A stretch of DNA of 64,000 bases from Sindora glabra (GCA_020226215.1 CM035230.1:7711501-7775500), one strand, 5' to 3'; numbered from the stretch's first letter, positions 1-11,675 are shown. Program-made: numbers and translations. Notes: generated by a model not told the origin, from the sequence alone.

Positions 1-390
1 AAGGCAACAGATGTGAAGATGCATTTATCAAGCTAAAAGAATACTTATCCACACCACATATATTATGTCAACTAGAACTAGAGGATACTTTATTCTTATA
101 TTTGGTAACATCTAAAGTGGCTATTAGCTCATTCTTAATCAAAGAACATGAAGGGACACAAAAATTGGTGTACTTTGTTAGCAAAATTCCTTATGGAGTA
201 AGAACTAGATACCAAAAGATTGAGAAGCTTATGTTCACTTTACTATTTACATAAAAAATCAAGCCATACTTTCAAAGCATTAAATTGTAGTATAAGTAGA
301 TGCCTTTATAAGATAAGTCTTGCATACATTTGATTTGGTTGGTCAATTAGTGGCTTAGTTAATAGAGTTATCAAAATATGGAATCACCTA
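1..390 (+). pseudogene. Ty3/gypsy reverse transcriptase-RNase H connection, decayed
   Basis: Translation in the frame of the first bases reads through motifs typical of the end of RT and the tether/RNase H of plant Ty3/gypsy polyproteins: an F-x-K-L-K-E-Y-L-S-T-P stretch, then V-A-I-S-S-F-L-I-K-E-H-E-G, then L-V-Y-F-V-S-K and R-T-R-Y-Q-K-I-E-K-L. The last two blocks match the 'VYYVSK...ETRYPKIEKLAFAL' region of Tat-lineage elements. The upstream RT lies outside the window. Stops appear from about position 253 onward, so this is dead coding sequence. It continues into the second RNase H and integrase downstream in the same orientation. The family assignment is by eye. Confidence 0.8.
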
Positions 391-394
391 TGAA

Positions 395-830
395 ATGAAG
401 AAGGCCATCAAGTCCAAACCACTAATTGGCTTCTTAGTGGAGATGACAAGGGATGATAATGCCAATCCATCCATAGAATGCATCATGTACATTGATAGAT
501 CTTTCAATAAAGCAATGTAGAAGTGATACTAAAGAGCAAAGATAAGCTAATTCTAGAATATTCAATAAAGTTTGAATTCAAGGCCATAAAAAATTAAGCC
601 AAGCACAAAGCTATCATAGCCAATTTAAAGTTAGCTAAAAAAGTGGGAGCAAGAAAGATCTAAATTTGTAATGATTCCAATCTAGCAATTGCCTAACTTA
701 TAAGAGAATACGAAGAGAGAGAACCTAATCTAATCAATTATATGGATAGAATAATGAGCTTACTAAGGGAGTTCGAATATGAGCTATTGAAGATACCTTG
801 TTTAAAAAATAAGACAATAAAAAATGGTGG
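395..830 (+). pseudogene. Archaeal-type RNase H domain of a Tat-lineage element, decayed
   Basis: Broken frames give M-Y-I-D-R-S-F-N near 490 (family pattern YVDGSSN), L-E-Y-S-I-K-F-E-F-K-A near 555, A-N-L-K-L-A-K-K-V-G-A near 625, N-D-S-N-L-A-I-A near 672 (family HSDSQLV), and Y-E-E-R-E-P-N-L-I-N-Y-M near 710. This order is that of the additional archaeal-type RNase H which Tat/Ogre/Retand retrotransposons carry between their own RNase H and the integrase. Several in-frame stops and shifts are present. It lies between the RT/RNase H remnant and the integrase remnant, as expected for that lineage. Confidence 0.75.
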
Positions 831-899
831 TAAATAATTGAATAAGAATTTAAGAGTCAATTAGAACACCAATCATAGAAGATGAGATTGTATTACAAG

Positions 900-2115
900 T
901 CGATTAAGCCAATTCATGGATCACCCTATCATGGTCTATATTAAAATAGGCAAACTGCCTAAAGAAAGAAATGAGTCATGAAGGATTGAAAGGCAAGTAT
1001 CTTACCTTTTTTTTTATGACAATAGACCATTATACAAACATAGCTCCAATCTACTAATGCTTTGATGTCTCCAACTAGATGAAGCTAGCCATTTAGCAGG
1101 AATTACTTTATCCTTAAAGGCCATTCATTCAAGATATTATTGGCCGAAAATGATAAGGGAGGCTACAAAACTAGTTTATAAATATGATAAATGCAAAAAA
1201 TTTATAGACATGCAAAGGCAACCATCAACCCTAATAGAACTTATCATTTCATTATGGCTTTTTATGAAATAGAGCATAAACTTACTAGGATTATTGCTAA
1301 TTGCCTTGGAATAGCTAAAATTCCTAATTGTAGCAATAAATTACTTCATCAAATGGGTGAAAGCCAAGCCTTTAGCAATATAGCAAGCATTGTCTAGAAG
1401 CTTTTTGAAAATTCATCATATGTAAGTAAAACCATGAACACTAGTATCTGATAATAGAACCTAATTCATAGCAGATAACTTTATAAGCTTCTGCTAAAAG
1501 TAAATATATCAAAATTTTCACTATACATGAGCATCTTACAATTTGAGTGGTTGTTTAAATAAATTGGAAATTAAATAAAAGTTTCATGTTAATAAAATAC
1601 CCTTAATCAAATAGATAATTATAGTTGACCAATAAGATTATCTTATAAAGTCTTAAATGAAGGCTCGAAGAAGCTAAAGGAAAATGGGCCAAAGAGTTAT
1701 GAGCATCCTATGCTCCTATCAAATAATACGGCAATCATCTATAGTTGAGACTTCCTTCAAACTAACTTACTGCTTGGAAGCAACACTATTGGTCAAACTT
1801 GAAAAGCTTAATGAACGTCAAGAGCAATATAATGAAAAAGCGATCCAAGCTTGCCAAAACTAAAAGTTAACCTTGTTACCTATAGTTCAAATCTGAATTA
1901 AGCAATACAAGAGAAAAATGGCAAACTATTTCAATAAAAAAAGTCAAAGTACGAAGCTACCCTAAAGAATCACCAGTGGTGGAAGGTCTATGTAAAAAAC
2001 TTAATAAAGGAAAGTTAGCCCAAAATTAGGAAGGATCATTCTGAGTTAAGGAACAACTAGGAAATGGAGTGTATAAACTAGATATAATAGAAATAATTTC
2101 GATCCTTCAAACATG
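900..2115 (+). pseudogene. Ty3/gypsy integrase (Tat-like), decayed
   Basis: Pieces of a complete integrase occur in order but in broken frames. A zinc-binding segment near 1078-1195 reads L-D-E-A-S-H-L-A-G then R-Y-Y-W-P-K-M then Y-K-Y-D-K-C (H-H-C-C type). A core segment near 1345 reads Y-F-I-K-W-V-K-A-K-P-L-A, and L-V-S-D-N-R-T near 1440 corresponds to the second catalytic Asp of the family. The C-terminal part starts near 1655 with R-L-E-E-A-K-G-K-W-A-K-E-L. A conserved W-A-K-E-L followed by an A-Y-x-T-T-like region fits the Tat branch. Many stops mean no product is expected. Confidence 0.75.
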
Positions 2116-2406
2116 GAATGCTACTCACCTCACAATAATTTTTAAAGTTATGAAATCTAAGAAAGAATGAAAGTACAAAAATTTTATATGAATAAAAATG
2201 AATATTCAGAGAATTCAATCAAGTAAAATTTGAAAGCTCAAGCAAGTTCTACATCCTTGGCCATTGGAAAAATAAAGTGAGTCTCACACCCTTGGTCCTT
2301 TGGAAAGCTTAAATAAGTCCCACACCCTTAGCTTTTTAAAGTCCAACAATCATCTATTTGAAACCCTCACATAAAGTATGCAAATAGATTTCAAGAAGGA
2401 TGTAAT

Positions 2407-2833
2407 ACTAAACATGAGTAGGTTACTTTTCCTATTTAAAGCAAATAGAAAAAATTAATCAAAGAATGGAGACTTATTCAAACAATTAAAGGAAGGAGAA
2501 GCATTAAATATTTATACGAAACACATTATTTGAATACTCAAGTTAAAGGCTTATTGGAAGCTATATAAATATTTAATGACCACAACTGGTTGAAATGATT
2601 ACAAACTTAAAAGGTATCTTAAAACTAAACATAAGTAGGATACTTTTCCTATTTAAAACAAATAGACAAAATTAATCAAAAAATGGAGACTTATTCAAAT
2701 AATTAAAGGAAGGAGAAGCATTGAATATTTGTACAAAACATATTATTTGAATATTCAAGTTAAAGGCTCATTTGAAGCCATATAAATATTTAATGACAAT
2801 TGGTGGTTAAAATGATTACAAACTTAAGGGGTA
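2407..2833. repeat. Tandem duplication, two copies, period 217 bp
   Basis: The block beginning actaaacatgagtagg at 2407 recurs at 2624 as actaaacataagtagg and stays collinear to about 2833, with scattered substitutions and small indels. Shared anchors are 'ggaaggagaagcatt', 'ttcaagttaaaggct' and 'gattacaaacttaa'. It lies just after the integrase remnant. Tat/Ogre elements are known to accumulate tandem repeats in their 3' untranslated region, so this is probably part of the same element. Confidence 0.85.
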
Positions 2834-2839
2834 TTCCTT

Positions 2840-5560
2840 TTCCTTTGTAGTAAATCACCAAAAATAGAGTCTTAATTGGTTTTAAATAAGTTAATTAAGA
2901 AGGAAAGATTGAAATGTTTAATCTGATTAATAACCAAATCAAAGCCCAATTGAAAAAGAGGGTAACATTCAAGTCGAGCATTTAGTAACTTGGAATCTAA
3001 CTTTTAAGCTTGGGTCTTTAAATCCTATATTTCATTATCCTTTTCATTTAGCTTAGCCTTTCATTTTTGCTCTTTTTTACGATAAGCAGTTGGAAGAGCC
3101 TCAAGTTTCTCTTTTCTTCCTCTAAACATAAATCACCTTTTTGCTCTTTCTTTAATTTCTTATCCAAGTCCATTTCCTTCTTGTTGACATTTAAAAGCTC
3201 TAATGTCTTTTTCTCGAAGTCTTATTGAGTAGCCATAAGATTTTATTGGTTAACTTTAGATGACTTTTTTAAAAAAGCACCACTATTCTTCTCTACAAAA
3301 GGTATGGTCTCTAATATGATTCCAAACATCCAGCCTAGCCTTACTACAAAAAAGTGTAGTGCTAAACCATTTCCAAATTCCTCTTAGTATTCCTTAATCT
3401 TGCACAGTCAGTTTGTACTATAAATTATGGGGCAAACTAACTTAGTAAGCAAACTTTATTGGAACCATCTTGGAGTTAAGACCATTATTAGTTTCATGAA
3501 CATCAACACTATGAGCAATCACCTCAGTGGGTTGCTTCTCAATAATCATTTGAATATCATGCTTTCTTTTTATTCTTTTTTTTATAGTAGATTTTAGTTA
3601 ACTAGAAGGAGGTGGAATTTCTCCTAACATTGAATCTTATGGGCCTTTTAAGCTACCAATGTAATAGTAAGAGTATCTTCAATCAAACTTTAAGCTTGGG
3701 TGACTACAGTAAAGCTAGCTTTATTGTCTTTTTCTTTTTCCATGCAAGTTTTACAAATGAGCACCATGCAATAGGGTTTAATGTGAAAGGAAGGATTTTG
3801 GAGCTTGCAATACCTAACCATTATTTTGCAAAATAGAAAGTATAGACTAAAATCTAAATGACAAAACTAGATAATGGACAAACAAATATATATTATAAAC
3901 AAGATGCATATCAAGCTATCTCTTATGGACACAATATAAAAGTTGAATGACTGTGTCCTAATCTTTAGCATTAAAACATTGAAGTTTTGGAAGAGTAAAG
4001 TGCTTATGACCCTTTACAAACTTGATTGGGTAGTTGTTTGCCATTTAAAATCCAACATAGCTTAATATTACCCACTATTTACAATTAAAAAAGTTATTCT
4101 TCTAACCCTTTATACTAAAAATCATGTTAGAGAAGAGGTGTTGATTGGTGTGTTGCATAATATAAGTTAATACACTATTCCTTTGGTAGGAAAAGGTAAA
4201 AAAGTAAGGAAGACATTATAATTGCAAGATTTTCTTTAAACTTGTCACAAAGAGTTTTAAAATAGGCTAGGAAATACTAAACATTGCATGAAATTTAGGT
4301 TAGACAAAAGTTTAAATGATTTAATACACATTGTTGAAAAACTATAAAGTGCAGAGAAATGTTGATCTATTGGATGACATTGCCATAAAACATAAAGATT
4401 GGGCTCATGTCATAGCTACAATCCCACTCATCTTCCTTTAGAGGCAAGAACTTTATACCTATGTCAAAAATGATCAAACAATGTTATTAAAAGTCAGCAA
4501 TAACATTAGGATTTATCTACTGATCAGAAACTTATGTGTTCTTCACATTAACATTTACTTAATTCAAATCCTTTAAGCCATTAACCAACTTTAAAGCTAG
4601 GTCTTGCCTTCAATATTTCTAGACCAATCAACTAACACAATAATAAGAGGAAGAACATTAAGTGGACTAAATAAATGCTTTTACTAAGAGATGGACAAAG
4701 AAATACTAGACAAATCAAATGAAGATTATAGGATTATGAAGATAGCTTAAACCATAGGCATCAGAGAGCAATCTAAAGACTACATGGCATCAAAGGAATC
4801 TTAATAACACTATGGTGTAGAAAGGACATCAAAAAATGAAGCAAAATCTTCAATGAAACAAAATTAAAGGTCAGGAGTTTCAAATGGAACCTTGAAAGGA
4901 AAAAAAGATCAAAACCATTAACACAAATATGAGAAGTAAGGTTGGTATCATTTATTTGGATCAAACATTGAAAATTAAGATTTTTATCTTTCAAAAAGCA
5001 CAATGAAAATAATGCAAACTCAAACAAATGATCTACAATTATGAAACAACTAAAAAGAAGGAAAAAAATAACATCATAATGATGAAAGACATACCTGGAA
5101 GGATAAAATTAGTAAAGATCTAAAACCCTTAAAGGACTGTAGAAGCTTAAATGTCGAAGAATTTGTATAAGAATTCGAACATAGTAGAAGGCACTAGAAA
5201 GGGGATAAAAAACTTCCCTTATAAGCAATCTAGATTATTTTGAAGAAAAACCACTAAGAAATCCAATGGCTAGGGAAAAAGATAACTAGGATCAAGAAGA
5301 TGGACAATTTTTCTTTTCATCCAATAGTTAAGAAATCACAATCTTAGTGAAAGGTGATATGAACCAGTCCAACACTTTGCATAATCAAGTCCAAGTAGAA
5401 AATGACTTAATTTTAATTGAAGGCCTAATGATAAGAGGAAGGCTCAAAAGAATACAAGCAATTGGAGCCCATGTAAATACAATTCTGGCCCAAGGAGCCC
5501 AAGTAAATGAAACAAATAAAGTTGAAGTGCTGCTCATCCAAGCCTAAGAAATCTAAAGAT
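2840..5560. other. Probable 3' non-coding part of the Tat-like element
   Basis: AT-rich sequence between the 217-bp repeats and the minisatellite. Apart from the coiled-coil candidate on the minus strand near 3060-3240, only short chance reading frames are present (for example 3612-3836, 4773-5027 and 5347-5547), without motifs I recognise. Assignment to the retrotransposon rests on position only. Confidence 0.35.
3060..3240 (-). pseudogene. Possible antisense reading frame with coiled coil
   Basis: On the minus strand, about 40 codons downward from 3230 read as a Lys/Glu/Leu-rich heptad-like stretch (for example E-K-K-T-L-E-L-L-N, then K-E-M-D-L-D-K-K-L-K-K-E-Q). A stop near the start and others downstream break it. 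Some Tat-lineage elements carry an antisense ORF between integrase and the 3' LTR, and the position fits that. No plant-mobile-domain motif could be confirmed. Low-complexity chance coding is the alternative. Confidence 0.3.
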
Positions 5561-5567
5561 AATTGAG

Positions 5568-5812
5568 GTGCAACGAATCTGGACACATTTTCTTAATATG
5601 GAGCGTTATAAATTAGGAGATAATTTCCTATTAAGGAATGTCTGAGTCAAATGAATCTAGACATATTTCCAATATAGAGCATGACAAATTAGGAGATAAT
5701 TTCCTATTACGGAATGCATCAAATGTGGACATATTTTCCTAATATGGAGTGCAATGAACCTGAACATATTTCCAATATGGAGTGCAATAAAATCGAAGAT
5801 ATTTTCCTAATC
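5568..5812. repeat. Degenerate minisatellite with ~45-96 bp units
   Basis: Several variants of 'gaatctggacatattttcc...aatatggagtgcaa' follow each other. The first two longer units also share 'aaattaggagataatttcc'. Unit starts are near 5574, 5662, 5728, 5757 and 5787. The repeat lies at the far end of the Tat-like remnant. Confidence 0.75.
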
Positions 5813-5829
5813 GAGATTGCAACAAATAA

Positions 5830-6265
5830 GGAAAATCTGAGAATAATTTCTATTTTTAATTTTGTGATAGTCAAACTTTGTATTTATGGCATTTACTATT
5901 TGTACTTTCCTAAGACTAGTATAATTAGGAATCTATGTAACTCAGAATAGGCAATTCATGAATAATATACAAATTTGAGTGTTTCTTCTCCAAAGTGTGA
6001 AAATATTATCTTCTTTTGCTTTTGTGAAACCTTGCTTTATCAATCTTCCTTTATAAGATTAGTGATCCAAATTCATAAAAGTCCCCAATTTGTGCTTCAA
6101 CCCAGGTGCGTTGTTGTGTGGATTGGTCAATTCGTGTTCGTGGTTGGACAAGTGGTCTAAGTAGCAGGTCGCGTTCCTTATAGCATTGGTTGGCTGCTTG
6201 CATTCATTAGGTCATCGAACCACCCAAGTCAGAGCTTATCACTCCTAATTTCCTTCCTCATTTCT
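5830..6265. other. LTR-like segment (end of the Tat-like remnant)
   Basis: The sequence passes from an AT-rich part through a pyrimidine-rich part ('tgtttcttctcc', 'atcttcctttataag') to a GC-richer stretch near 6100-6240. That composition resembles the R-U5 end of a plant LTR. No TG/CA boundary, primer-binding site or target duplication could be fixed. The call is tentative. Confidence 0.2.
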
Positions 6266-7483
6266 GGAGTGTGGCACTCATATCATTCTTTACATTATTT
6301 TTTATTTACTTTATTTTCCTACGCCGTGAAGATTGGGACACCCCTATGGAATTCCCTATCAAAAGGTCATTTTAAATTAAAAAATATAAGGATCATGCCC
6401 ATTTAGAAATTAATCTAAGATCTAATCAAAAGTCCCTTGGACGAAAGGAGGCAAATAATAAATATCAAAATGACTAACTAGATTGAATCTAGTCAAATAG
6501 GCATGATTACATCAAAAACTCATCCTTTAAAACAAGTTCTTGATAGGGAAACCAATCTTGCCTTAAATCTTACCAACCTAGTTAGCAACAACTAAGATGT
6601 CAATCTTGTTAGTTGAACTCAATCCTTGATATTAGTTATTAGGCACAATCGTAAACTCAATTAGCAAAAGTTAAAAATTAGCATGAATCTTAACATCCAC
6701 ATAAATGCCTCAAACTCTATAAAAAAGCCTATGTATGTTATTATAAACAGGGCCTTTTTTTTCCACTACTCAACTAGGCTGCTTACATACTAACTTAGGC
6801 ATTGGAACATGTTTGACAAATCCACCTTTGTTGTGTACAATTGACCTTTGCTCCTATATAGGCAGTAGGCTCAGCTCAACCACTAGTAGATGACTTGCCA
6901 TTTTTAAAGTTATCATTTTCTAAAAGACGAATGAGTTGTTATTAATTGAAAGAATGATTTAATTTAATTTAATGATTGGATAGTGTTATTGAGATGAGAG
7001 TCCAATTATTTAAAAAATGAATGAAAATTTAAAAACATAGTAAATTAGGAAAAAAGATCAAAGAGATTATAAAAATATAATAAATAAGAGTAAGAAATTA
7101 GAAAAATTATTTTAAATAGAAAGAAAATACATGAAAATTAGAAACATCTAAATTATAAAGAAAAAAATAGAGATTATGAAAAAGCATTAAATGAGGGAAA
7201 GAAATTAAAAAGTTATCTTTCTTAATTTAATATAAATTATTAAATGTAAATGAGATATTCAATCCCTTATTTTCATTATGGGAGTATAACTTATTGCAAC
7301 AATATTTATTGAAAGAAAATAATAAATTGACACGTAATGAATTATAGGAATGATATTTGTTATGAAAGAATATATGAAATATCACAACTAATACATAATA
7401 TATAATATATTGATAGATAGATATAAAAATAAATTAGATATAAATAATAATATAATATAATAAGTGTAGTGTATAATTTCTTC
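6266..7483. other. AT-rich intergenic sequence, nothing recognised
   Basis: No motif-bearing reading frame or structural RNA was seen. From about 6930 the sequence is extremely AT-rich up to the abrupt GC rise at 7484 that marks the promoter/leader of the gene downstream. Confidence 0.6.
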
Positions 7484-7748
7484 CCCCCGATGGATTAGGT
7501 TGCCGAACTGGAACAACTCTGGGAGTCGCCGGGACACGCGTCCTCAAACAAAAACATTTACAAATATCTGGGTTTATCAGAGACGTTTGCATACAACTTT
7601 CCTCCCCCTCCATCCTCGTGCATATTATTAAATATTAATTATTTAATTTAATGCTATTTTTAATAGCTTTCTTCACGCGGTCCTGCCGCCCTTCGCCATT
7701 TCGTTACCTTCCAAGCAAAAGCCTCTCCTCAACTCGCATCGGTTTCTT

Positions 7749-7814
<66 letters not shown>

Positions 7815-7985
7815 TTGTCTTTCGAATTATATCTATCTATCTTCTTCTCTTTGGTTTCTTCACCTTCTTAATGGCCTTATAATGTCTGTCCGGTTGGTTC
7901 TCTACCAATACCTTTTCTAGTTCTCCGTTCTTTTTATTTGAATATCTAAAAGTAAGGCAGATTTATTGAAGAGCTTAATTCGAAG
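7484..7985 (+). promoter_or_regulatory. Promoter and 5' leader region of the CYSTM gene
   Basis: GC content rises sharply at 7484 against an AT-rich background. The region holds two CGCG-core motifs (acacgcgtc at 7534 and cacgcgg near 7673), which resemble CGCG-box/CAMTA-type sites, then C/T-rich leader-like sequence (7655-7750, 7813-7860) and a (TA)30 tract. AT-rich TATA candidates occur near 7466-7480 and 7625-7650. The transcription start cannot be placed without transcript data. An upstream ATG at 7651 opens a frame to 7920 that would be a uORF if transcription starts before it. Confidence 0.5.
7753..7812. repeat. (TA)30 microsatellite in the CYSTM leader
   Basis: Pure alternating TA of about 60 bp, 174 bp upstream of the start codon. 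Such tracts vary in length between individuals. Confidence 0.95.
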
Positions 7986-9189
7986 ATGAGTTCAGGTGGT
8001 CCTTCAGGTAACTAAAGTCTTATTGAAGATGTTTTTGGATTAGCTAACTAGTGCTTCTATGATTCTAAACAAATTTAAGCAAAAGTTTATTCTATGAAAT
8101 TAATAACTATACTTTGATGATTCCAACCATGATGTTAAATTGTAGTTAAAGTTTAGTTAATTACATAGTGATCGACGAAATTGGAAATTACAATTATGAA
8201 AGATTATCACTTCAATAAAAAATTTCAACAGTCTGCAATTTGCTTAATGTTAAAATAAATTAAACACTTACGGATTGTTTCATAACGTTATGCCATGTAA
8301 TTGATTTTTTGAAGACTTTTGGTATAATAATGAAATATTTGACTGTTAATAATAGAATTTTAAATTATCCTTAAATTTGTTTAGAAATATAGATATGTCC
8401 TGGTTGTGTCATACGTTAAGTGGGGGCTCTATAATTCTGTTAGTTCTCTGCTATAAATTACTTGGAATATGCAGGCAGTTTAATTAAAAAATTTTAACTT
8501 GCTTTAAAATTTTAGGTAGTTAAATATTTTTCGTTTTCCTGTTCACTTGAATTTAGATATCCTTCAATTCCTTTATTTGTTTTTTTTTTTTTAATTTCCT
8601 TTTGTAGCATATCCTCCTCAATCAAATGCACCAGCTCCATACACAGCTCCCCCACCACGTGGATACCCCACGAGGGATGGTCCACAGTATCCTACTCAGC
8701 ATGCTGCAGTTGAAACCAAGTCTAAGGGTGATGGCTTCTGGAAAGGATGGTAATTTATATATCTCTCTATTATGATCTGATAGAGAATAAAGAGGGAGAA
8801 ACTGTATAAAAAAATAAATTTCTTTAACTTTGTTCCTTTTTAAAAAATAAATTACTAGTTTACTACTACTACTAATTTGCAATTATTTTTGTATAAAAAA
8901 ATTGTAAAAGTTGAAGTGATATGTAAATTTTATATATAAAAAATTACACAAAAAATTACATCAATAAATTCTTTAAAAAAATTATATTAAAGTTACAAAT
9001 TTTAATAAAAATTCAAAAAATATAAAATTTTTCATAAAATTTACAACAGTCTATACTAGTACAAATTTGGTACCTATACATATTTCATATTATTTATTCA
9101 TTTTTCATTTTTTGCATGAGCTAATCCATTTTTTTCTCTGCAGTTGTGCTGCATTGTGTTGCTGCTGTGTCTTGGACGCGTGCTTTTGA
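7986..9189 (+). CDS. CYSTM-family protein (cysteine-rich transmembrane module), 3 exons
   Basis: Exons 7986-8007, 8608-8749 and 9144-9189 join across two GT...AG introns (600 and 394 bp) into 69 codons plus TGA. The N-terminal part (residues 1-45) is hydrophilic and rich in Pro, Tyr, Gln and Ala (MSSGGPSA, then YPPQ, APYTAPPPRGYP). Residues near 46-54 read K-G-D-G-F-W-K-G, followed by the hallmark C-terminal module CCAALCCCCVLDACF. CYSTM proteins are small tail-anchored membrane proteins linked to stress responses, metal handling or, in the WIH group, germline development. Length, FWKGC junction and terminal C-F all fit the family. The start is the first ATG in frame with the module. No splice or frame damage is visible, so it looks functional. 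Transposons surround it on both sides. The exact subgroup is not determined. Confidence 0.93.
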
Positions 9190-10928
9190 GGGATAGATTG
9201 ATATGTTGTTTATGTTGAGTGGTTAAATCATTATTGTGATTGGAATAAGCATAGGATCATATATATAAATGCATGTATAGTTGATTGTTTAGTTCATATA
9301 TGGTTGGAAATTTTATGAATGTTTTCGATATATCTCCATATTATATATATTTATGATATTTTCTTTTCTTTTATTATGATAAATATCATTTATATAAGTT
9401 GCCATTTATCAATTTATCATTCCTTTTCAATAAATATTCTTCTCAACAAATATTATGTTATAATGAGTCACACTCATATAATCAATTTTTTCTTAATAAA
9501 TACTGTACGACAATGAATTACATTTGCACAATCAACACAAAGGATTAAATCTTTTATTTATATATAATAATTTATATTAATTTGAGAAAAAATAACTAAT
9601 TTGTTTTCCTCATTTATTGAAATTTTATAATTTTTTAATTTCAATAATATTTGATTTATATTAACATTTTTTTATTAAATTAAAATTTAATAGGCTTAAA
9701 ATTGATAATTATTAGAAAAAAATTAGTTGATTAAGTTATGTAAATGATCAAGTTAGAATTTTTTTCTATTTAGATAAATTAGTGATTTGTACATATTAAT
9801 TAATAATTGAGTCATATTTTCTTGGGTAAAAATTTTAAAATTTATCAATATTAAATTTTGCATGAATTTTATAAGCAGGATACATAATATGAAAATTTAA
9901 TTTTAATTATTTTAATATAATTATTTGATATTTATAATTATATAAATAAAGTATTTATATGAAAATTTTCTAATTATTTGCTCCTTCATTTATTTTTATC
10001 TAACATTGTGATAAATGCATAAGAATTAAAAAGGGCAATTATTAATTACAATTTTTGGAAAAAATTAATTTATAAATTTATTCTTTATTAAAAATCAATA
10101 ACCAATATATAAAGTTAATAGTTTTTATTTTTAATTTTATAAAGATATAGATAAATAAAAAAATTATCTAAAATAATAAATAGAATAGAATGGAGGAAGT
10201 CATACATAAGTTAAAATTAATTTTGATAAAACTATAATTCTGTAAATAATAATACAATTTTTAAATCTATAAAATCTACAATTTGACACTGAAATAATTT
10301 TCAAGAAAAAACCTATATTTAATCATATTCAACTATATATTATTATTATTATCTCCTCTAGAGAGTAATAAGTAAATAATGATTAAAAGTATTAATTTAT
10401 AATAATATGAATGATAATTTAAATATTACTATTAATATAATATTGAAAGAAGTGTATCAAAATTTATAATTTCATATAAGTGTAACATCAACTATTATTT
10501 CTTAAACAACTCATCTTCTTCAAAAGTAATTGAAAAAATATATTTATAATAAATAGATTAATAATATTTTTTAAATTAATTCAGATATAATATATTTTAA
10601 TTAGTTAATAAAAATATTTACAACCATACTAATTCATAACAAAGTGACTGATAATTCTAATATCATAATTAATATTGTATTTAAAAAAATATTTCAAAAC
10701 TCATGAATTATTTGATATGAATGTAATTTTATATCATTCCTTTTAACAGAAACTTGATCGTAGATAATTAATAATATAAAATTGTTAATTAATATATTTA
10801 TTGTAATATTAACTTTTAATTAAGAAAAATTGCAATCTATATATGATATGGGATATAATCTAGTATTTTAATATAATTTATGGCCACATGTATTCTTACC
10901 TCATAGCTTCATAAGGAAAAAAATAGCT
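9190..10928. other. 3' UTR of the CYSTM gene and AT-rich intergenic sequence
   Basis: The first 100-200 bases after the stop are probably the 3' UTR, but no perfect AATAAA lies close; an aataag at 9244 is a weak candidate. From about 9300 to 10928 the DNA is very AT-rich with no reading frame of interest. It forms the left flank of the large nested block. Confidence 0.55.
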
Positions 10929-11675
10929 TGCAAGAGATATTTTTATAAAATAAATGTTTTCAACCATGAAAATAAAAATAAAAAGCCTTTCAACGGATAG
11001 ATAATTTTATAAGATATATATTTCTTTAATTGATTTTAAACAATATTATTATTGTCTATAATTTATGGCTATAAATACTATTTTTATGTCTAACAACCAT
11101 ATTTGTAATGAGAACTTAATAGTTTAAATGACCTTTTATTATCATTGGCCTATGTTTAAATCACTTACCACTTGTTTGGAAGAGGAAAAATTAGGGAAAA
11201 AAGAAAAGAAAATTTTTAAATTTGAATTGAGAAGAAAATGAAGGAGAAAATTTTATAAAAATTTGAAATGCATAGAAAATAATAACAACAAATTTGGCAT
11301 CTAACATTTCTTTCCTCCTCCTTTTTCTCTTCATCCAAATAAAAAAAGAGAAAAAATTTCAAAAATTTATTTTCCCCCCATTTTCTTTCCCTCCAACCAA
11401 ACAAAGCCTTAATATTATAAAAGTTTTAAATGATTCTAGACATAAAATTTGAACAACGTTCTCCAATAGACTTGAGGCTTAAAGTCAAATTCAATAGAAC
11501 TAATTTACCACAATTAATTTACTATAACTTAATGGCTGGGGTTAATTAACGGCTTTAAATCCATTATAATTTACCTTCAGGGCCAATAGCAACAAAACTC
11601 ATGAATTGTTTTAAATTATAGTTTGAAAGCTTTTTAATGTCTTAGTAAATTGTGTTCAATGGACACATTTACTTG
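10929..11675 (+). repeat. 5' LTR of the oldest copia-like element, first segment
   Basis: Collinear with 38287-38517 plus 47887-48169. Shared anchors include gagatatttt, 'aaccatatttgtaatgaga', 'cttaaagtcaaatt' and 'taaattgtgtt'. A 241-bp MITE interrupts it at 11168-11408. The segment ends in the 9-bp duplication ATTTACTTG created by the Mutator-like insertion. Confidence 0.85.
11168..11408. mobile_element. MITE (Tourist/PIF-like) with TTA target duplication
   Basis: A 241-bp foldback begins ccacttgtttggaagag and ends ccaaacaaagcc; the inverted ends share TTGTTTGG followed by purine-rich DNA. TTA flanks both sides (11165-11167 and 11409-11411). The homologous LTR at 38511-47910 lacks it. Joining the flanks here restores the partner's sequence (aaatcacttaat versus aaatcatttaat), which confirms the boundaries. 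No coding capacity. A TTA duplication fits PIF/Harbinger-type MITEs. Confidence 0.8.

Noticed and set aside
7651..7920. 89-codon frame with an Ile-Tyr run as a host protein
   Set aside because: The Ile-Tyr run is translation of the TA microsatellite. Kept only as a possible uORF.
8622..8882. 86-codon minus frame
   Set aside because: It is the antisense shadow of exon 2 of the CYSTM gene.
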